Shown here: positions 60,124-64,000 of the stretch, piece after piece
Layout of the letters: the number at the start of each line of letters is the position of its first letter
How positions within the stretch are numbered: the first letter of the stretch is position 1
Assembly (NCBI GenBank): GCA_045631905.1
Contig: JAZQVO010000005.1
Coordinates: 1 to 64,000 of the forward strand
Origin: HGM04593 sp045631905
GTDB taxonomy: Bacteria; Bacteroidota; Bacteroidia; Bacteroidales; Bacteroidaceae
Direction: 5' to 3'
DNA length: 64,000 bases
Translations under genes and position numbers: made by a program
The notes under the pieces: generated by a model
Seen by the model: only the letters and a program-made list of their open reading frames with translations
What the model was told of the DNA's origin: nothing
Database searches by the model: none

Positions 60124-60131
60124 TATCTTTG
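60124..60131 (+). promoter_or_regulatory. -7 element of the pnp promoter
   Basis: TATCTTTG, 40 bases before the pnp ATG. It lies 22 bases from the divergent -7 element on the other strand. Confidence 0.5.
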
Positions 60132-60171
60132 CGAGAATTTGATGTATAAAAAATATTTAAAGGATAAAAAA

Positions 60172-62343
60172 ATGAATGTTGTAACAAAAAATGTGGCCTT
60201 GCCCGATGGTCGCGTAATCACTATCGAAACAGGTAAGCTTGCTAAGCAAGCCGATGGTTCGGTTATGTTGCGTCTGGGCAACACAATGCTGTTGGCGACC
60301 GTTTGTGCAGCGAAAGACGCTGTTCCCGGCACCGATTTCATGCCTTTGCAGGTAGAGTATAAAGAAAAATATGCCTCTTTCGGTCGTTTCCCCGGTGGTT
60401 TCACAAGACGCGAAGGAAAGGCTTCCGATTATGAGATTCTTACTTGTCGTTTGGTTGACCGCGCTTTGCGTCCCCTTTTCCCCGACAACTATCATGCCGA
60501 GGTATATGTGAACATTGTGCTCTTTTCGGCCGACGGCGTAGACATGCCCGACTCACTCGCAGGTCTTGCAGCTTCTGCTGCTCTTGCAGTTTCGGATATC
60601 CCCTTCGGTGGCCCCATTTCAGAGGTTCGCGTAGCCCGCATCGACGGTGAGTTTGTGGTAAACCCCACATTCGCACAGCTCGAGACAGCCGACATGGATA
60701 TTATGGTAGCTGCAACCTACGACAACATCATGATGGTCGAGGGTGAGATGAAAGAGGTTTCAGAGGCCGACCTTTTGGAGGCTATGAAGGTTGCTCACGA
60801 GGCTATCAAGGTACACTGCAAGGCTCAGTTGGAACTTATGGAAGAGGTTGGCAAAACCGTTAAACGCGAGTACTGCCACGAGGTGAACGACGAGGAGTTG
60901 CGTGCACAGGTTCACGAGGCTTGCTATGCAAAAGCTTACGAGGTTGCGGCAAGCGGAAACGCCGACAAACACGGTCGTGCAGCCGCCTTCGATGCAATTA
61001 AAGAGGAATTTAAAGCACAGTTTACCGAGGAAGAGCTCGAAGAGAAAGGTGCTCTTATCGACCGCTACTATCACGATGTAGAGAAAGAGGCTATGCGTCG
61101 TTGTATACTCGACGAGGGCAAACGTCTCGACGGTCGCAAGACAACCGAGATTCGCCCCATCTGGTGCGAGGCTGGCTACCTCCCCGGCCCTCACGGTTCG
61201 GCAGTGTTCACACGCGGTGAAACACAGTCGCTCACAACCGTTACTCTGGGTACAAAACGTGACGAGAAAATTATAGACGAGGTTATGAACCAAGGAACAG
61301 AGCGTTTCCTCCTTCACTACAACTTCCCTCCCTTCTCAACAGGTGAGGCTCGCGCACAGCGCGGTGTAGGTCGTCGCGAGATAGGTCATGGTAACCTTGC
61401 TTGCCGTGCCCTCAAAAACATGATTCCTGCCGACTATCCCTATTGCGTTCGCGTGGTTTCGGATATCTTGGAATCTAACGGTTCATCGTCTATGGCTACC
61501 GTTTGTGCAGGTACTCTTGCTCTCATGGACGCAGGTGTTAAGATAAAGAAACCCGTGTCGGGTATTGCCATGGGACTCATCAAGAACGCCGGCGAGGAGA
61601 AATATGCTGTGCTCAGCGATATTCTTGGCGACGAGGACCACTTGGGCGACATGGACTTCAAGGTAACAGGTACAGTAGATGGTATCACAGCCACACAGAT
61701 GGATATTAAGGTCGATGGCCTCTCTTACGAGATTTTGGAGAAGGCTCTCAACCAGGCACGCGAAGGTCGTATGCACATCTTGGGTAAGATTACAGAGTGC
61801 ATAGCCGAGCCTCGTGCCGAGCTTAAACCCCACGCTCCCCGCATCGAAACAATGCGTATACCCAAGGAGTTTATCGGTGCAGTTATCGGCCCCGGCGGAA
61901 AGATTATCCAGGGTATGCAGGAGGAGACCGGTGCTACAATCTCTATCGAAGAGGTTGAGGGCGAGGGCATCATCGAAATTGCTGCAAACAACGGCAAAGC
62001 AATCAGCGAGGCTATTGCAAAAATCAGAGCCATCGTTGCTGTTCCCGAGGCCGGCGAGGTGTACGAGGGTACAGTTCGCAGCGTGATGCCCTATGGTGCA
62101 TTTGTTGAGTTTATGCCCGGTAAAGATGGTCTGTTGCACATCTCGGAGATAGATTGGAAACGCTTTGAGACCATGGAAGAGGCCGGTATCAAGGAGGGTG
62201 ACAAGTTGCAGGTTAAGCTTGTGGAGATTGATCCCAAGACAGGCAAGTTCAAGCTCTCTCGCAAGGCTCTCATCGAAAAGCCCGAAGGTTATGAGGAGCG
62301 CGAGCGTCGTCCCCGTCGCGAGCCCCGCAAACCCCAAGCATAA
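60172..62343 (+). CDS. pnp: Polyribonucleotide nucleotidyltransferase
   Basis: This 723-residue phosphorolytic 3'-5' exoribonuclease acts in RNA decay. Two RNase PH-like domains (about 5-230 and 315-545, with GFTRREGKASDYE and FPPFSTGEARAQRGVGRREI) flank a helical linker. A KH domain (about 555-615, with IGAVIGPGGKIIQGMQEETG) and an S1 domain (about 625-695, with PYGAFVEFMPGKDGLLHISE) bind RNA. ATG 60172 (MNVVTKNVALPDGR) is the family start; an earlier ATG at 60139 adds a Lys/Tyr-rich leader. The short basic tail is usual for Bacteroidetes. Confidence 0.97.
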   Translation: MNVVTKNVALPDGRVITIETGKLAKQADGSVMLRLGNTMLLATVCAAKDAVPGTDFMPLQVEYKEKYASFGRFPGGFTRREGKASDYEILTCRLVDRALRPLFPDNYHAEVYVNIVLFSADGVDMPDSLAGLAASAALAVSDIPFGGPISEVRVARIDGEFVVNPTFAQLETADMDIMVAATYDNIMMVEGEMKEVSEADLLEAMKVAHEAIKVHCKAQLELMEEVGKTVKREYCHEVNDEELRAQVHEACYAKAYEVAASGNADKHGRAAAFDAIKEEFKAQFTEEELEEKGALIDRYYHDVEKEAMRRCILDEGKRLDGRKTTEIRPIWCEAGYLPGPHGSAVFTRGETQSLTTVTLGTKRDEKIIDEVMNQGTERFLLHYNFPPFSTGEARAQRGVGRREIGHGNLACRALKNMIPADYPYCVRVVSDILESNGSSSMATVCAGTLALMDAGVKIKKPVSGIAMGLIKNAGEEKYAVLSDILGDEDHLGDMDFKVTGTVDGITATQMDIKVDGLSYEILEKALNQAREGRMHILGKITECIAEPRAELKPHAPRIETMRIPKEFIGAVIGPGGKIIQGMQEETGATISIEEVEGEGIIEIAANNGKAISEAIAKIRAIVAVPEAGEVYEGTVRSVMPYGAFVEFMPGKDGLLHISEIDWKRFETMEEAGIKEGDKLQVKLVEIDPKTGKFKLSRKALIEKPEGYEERERRPRREPRKPQA

Positions 62344-62351
62344 ATAAACGT

Positions 62352-62390
62352 AACAAAAAAGCCACCGAATTTTTCGGTGGCTTTTTTGTT
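62352..62390. terminator. Terminator after pnp
   Basis: Arms 62352-62369 and 62373-62390 pair perfectly (GCCACCGAA core) with A-rich and T-rich flanks, 8 bases after the pnp stop codon. Confidence 0.93.
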
Positions 62391-62500
62391 ACATCGTGTC
62401 GAGTAAAATTTTTTACTTTGTGCATAAAAAAAGCCGATATATATATAATGAGAAAAATGACTTTTTTATATATTCGCATCGGTAAAAAAATAAAAACAAT

Positions 62501-63400
62501 ATGAGAAAGATAAGAGCAGCCATAGTAGGATATGGCAATATAGGAAAATATACTTTGCAGGCTTTGCAGTCGGCTCCCGATTTTGAGGTTGCCGGTGTAG
62601 TGCGTCGTTCGGGCGCCGAAAATTGTCCGGCCGAGCTCGAAGGTTATGATGTGGTAAAGGATATTCGCGAGTTGGGCGATGTTGATGTGGCTATACTTTC
62701 TACCCCCACACGCAGTGTCGAGAGATATGCGAAAGACATTCTCGCTCTTGGTATCAACACCGTCGATAGTTTCGATATTCACTCAAAGATAGTAGAGCTC
62801 CGTCGCTCGCTTGGCGAGAGTGCTGTTGCAGGTAACGCAGTCTCTATCATATCGGCAGGTTGGGACCCGGGAAGCGACTCTGTGGTGCGTGCCCTGTTGC
62901 AAGCTATCGCTCCCAAGGGTATCACATACACCAACTTCGGTCCCGGCATGAGCATGGGGCACACTGTGGCGGTAAAGGCTGTCGAGGGTGTGAAGGCCGC
63001 GCTTTCCATGACCATACCCGTGGGCACAGGTATTCATCGCCGTATGGTATATGTGGAGATAGAGGAGGGTTACGACTTTCATCAGGTGGCGGCAGCCATC
63101 AAGGCCGACCCCTATTTTGTGAACGACGAGACACATGTTATAAATGTTCCTTGTGTCGATGAACTTCTCGACATGGGACATGGTGTGAACCTCACTCGCA
63201 AAGGCGTTTCGGGTACCACACAGAACCAGCTCTTCGAGTTTAACATGAAGATAAACAACCCCGCCCTCACAGCGCAGGTGCTTGTTTGTTGCGCACGCGC
63301 CACAATGCGTCAGCAACCGGGTTGTTACACCATGATAGAAATTCCCATCATCGACCTCATATATGGCGACAGGGAGGAGCTCATCGCGCATTTGGTATAA
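62501..63400 (+). CDS. ddh: meso-Diaminopimelate D-dehydrogenase
   Basis: This 299-residue NADPH enzyme makes meso-diaminopimelate from tetrahydrodipicolinate in one step, a shortcut in lysine and peptidoglycan synthesis. The Rossmann motif is VGYGNIGKYT (9-18). Family marks are STPTRSVERYAKDILALGIN, SAGWDPGSDSV and NFGPGMSMGHTVAVKAVEGV. Length is close to the Corynebacterium and Symbiobacterium enzymes (about 300-320). It is transcribed alone between two strong terminators. A weak -7 match (TATATTCG) lies at 62469-62476. Confidence 0.95.
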   Translation: MRKIRAAIVGYGNIGKYTLQALQSAPDFEVAGVVRRSGAENCPAELEGYDVVKDIRELGDVDVAILSTPTRSVERYAKDILALGINTVDSFDIHSKIVELRRSLGESAVAGNAVSIISAGWDPGSDSVVRALLQAIAPKGITYTNFGPGMSMGHTVAVKAVEGVKAALSMTIPVGTGIHRRMVYVEIEEGYDFHQVAAAIKADPYFVNDETHVINVPCVDELLDMGHGVNLTRKGVSGTTQNQLFEFNMKINNPALTAQVLVCCARATMRQQPGCYTMIEIPIIDLIYGDREELIAHLV

Positions 63401-63420
63401 AATGCTTTAAGATATAAATA

Positions 63421-63462
63421 ACACAAAAACAGACACTTCGTGCGAAGTGTCTGTTTTTGTGT
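63421..63462. terminator. Terminator after ddh
   Basis: A perfect 20-base stem (63421-63440 with 63443-63462) with loop TG and core ACAGACACTTCG, 20 bases after the ddh stop codon. A/T-rich ends allow action on both strands. Confidence 0.93.
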
Positions 63463-63577
63463 ATGTGATTTGCATAAGTTAAATTTGTGAACTTAACATC
63501 TTAATACTGCAATATATAGCAGTAGTGTCGCTCTTTTTTATTATTTTCGCGCCCGGAATTGAAGAATAAGTATATAT

Positions 63578-64000
63578 ATGAGTGAAAATAAAAGAGCCTC
63601 ATTCGGAGGCAAGTTGAGCGTGGTGCTTGTGGCCGCAGGCAGTGCTATCGGGCTTGGCGCAATATGGCGTTTCCCTTATATCGCCGGAAAGCATGGAGGT
63701 GCGGCGTTTCTTTTGGTGTTTCTTTTGAGTGTGTTTGCTGTGGGTATCCCTGCCATGCTTGCGGAGTTTGCCGTGGGGCGTTCGTCGCGCAAGAATGCCG
63801 TGGGTGCCTATCGTGCTCTTTCAAGGAGGTGGAGCTGGCTGGGGTATAGCGGTGTGCTGGGTGCGTTGCTTATATCGGGATACTATTATATAATTGCCGG
63901 CTGGTCGTTAGAGTATATGGTGACATCGGCCACGGGGGTGCTTTACTCCTCGCCCCAAACATTCTCGGAGCAGTTTACAGCCTTTCAAGGCTCTTGGAGG
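63578..64000 (+). CDS. Neurotransmitter:sodium symporter family transporter, N-terminal part (cut by window end)
   Basis: The first 141 residues are present. SVVLVAAGSAIGLGAIWRFP near the N-terminus is the unwound TM1 region that binds Na and substrate in LeuT-like transporters, and GGAAFLLVFLLSVFAVGIPA is TM2. GYYYIIAGWSLEYM is TM3. Bacterial members import amino acids such as tryptophan, tyrosine or leucine with Na; the substrate is unknown here. ATG 63578 fits the family. A -7-like TATTTTCG lies at 63542-63549. Confidence 0.92.
   Translation, partial: MSENKRASFGGKLSVVLVAAGSAIGLGAIWRFPYIAGKHGGAAFLLVFLLSVFAVGIPAMLAEFAVGRSSRKNAVGAYRALSRRWSWLGYSGVLGALLISGYYYIIAGWSLEYMVTSATGVLYSSPQTFSEQFTAFQGSWR

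Overview
The window reads as chromosomal DNA of a member of the order Bacteroidales, probably gut-associated. Four things point there. (1) Many genes belong to families I know almost only from that group (DUF3316, DUF3108, DUF3256, DUF4831, DUF4369 lipoproteins, S46 dipeptidyl-peptidase, BspA-type leucine-rich repeats, a C-terminal tail of the type IX secretion kind). (2) Promoters carry the Bacteroidetes -7 element TAnnTTTG, often with TTTG or TTG about 19-21 bases upstream. A TATCTTCG variant recurs here. (3) Start codons sit behind A/T-rich leaders, mostly without a strong Shine-Dalgarno sequence. (4) The gene complement is that of an anaerobe (MenA, reverse rubrerythrin, PerR-type regulator, Ddh). 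I cannot place it below order level. No prophage, integrase, transposase, CRISPR array or rRNA operon was seen; this is mostly core chromosome with a few accessory loci.

Layout. 1-3064: 3' end of a topoisomerase IV A subunit, a DUF3316 protein, an S41 lipoprotein protease, and tRNA-Leu(UAG) with a strong terminator. 3065-3731: gene-free, with an orphan terminator-like hairpin. 3732-11503: a rightward run of an rRNA m5C methyltransferase, DsbD, a GH3-like enzyme, an Ig-like lipoprotein and a DUF3108 protein. 11609-15250: leftward thrA (with a leader that may be regulatory) and an orphan protein. 15410-19973: rightward menA, CPBP protease, radA and a COG2509 flavoprotein. 19980-26907: leftward ABC-F ATPase, M13 peptidase, metA (acetyl-CoA type by its key residue) and GH20 hexosaminidase. 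27237-28241: PerR-like regulator and reverse rubrerythrin. 28300-28700: a pair of approximately 94-bp repeats. 28761-30002: ribH and a TPR protein, leftward. 30231-36557: recF, DUF721, nucleoside transporter, bifunctional nuclease, rsmE, truA, EamA and DUF3256, many with start/stop overlaps. 36547-40983: CapA, folD, ffh and DUF4831, leftward. 41272-43727: hpt, adk, obg. 43918-45147: serB. 45397-54376: the most accessory stretch, with a large secreted CotH-type protein, a DUF4369 lipoprotein, an S46 peptidase, and a two-gene unit of a small unknown protein plus a transmembrane protein kinase with a BspA-type LRR ectodomain. 54436-54708: a decayed-looking reading frame broken by one TAG. 54743-60074: plsC, a free-standing MetH-activation-domain protein, pyrC, HIT, greA and a thioredoxin-fold lipoprotein, leftward. 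60172-64000: pnp, ddh and the start of an NSS-family sodium symporter.

How the genes fit together. ThrA, MetA, the MetH-activation protein and Ddh all serve the aspartate family (homoserine to methionine, and meso-diaminopimelate). GH20, M13, S46 and S41 are cell-envelope hydrolases suited to glycan and peptide scavenging. DsbD could feed reductant to envelope thioredoxin-fold proteins. PerR plus reverse rubrerythrin form a peroxide-defence unit. The best candidate for something undescribed is the 51897-54376 unit. Its kinase is predicted to have a cytoplasmic N-terminal kinase domain, one membrane helix and a periplasmic or surface LRR domain, encoded 5 bases behind a small two-domain protein that could be its partner. 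This is an inference from architecture and gene order only.
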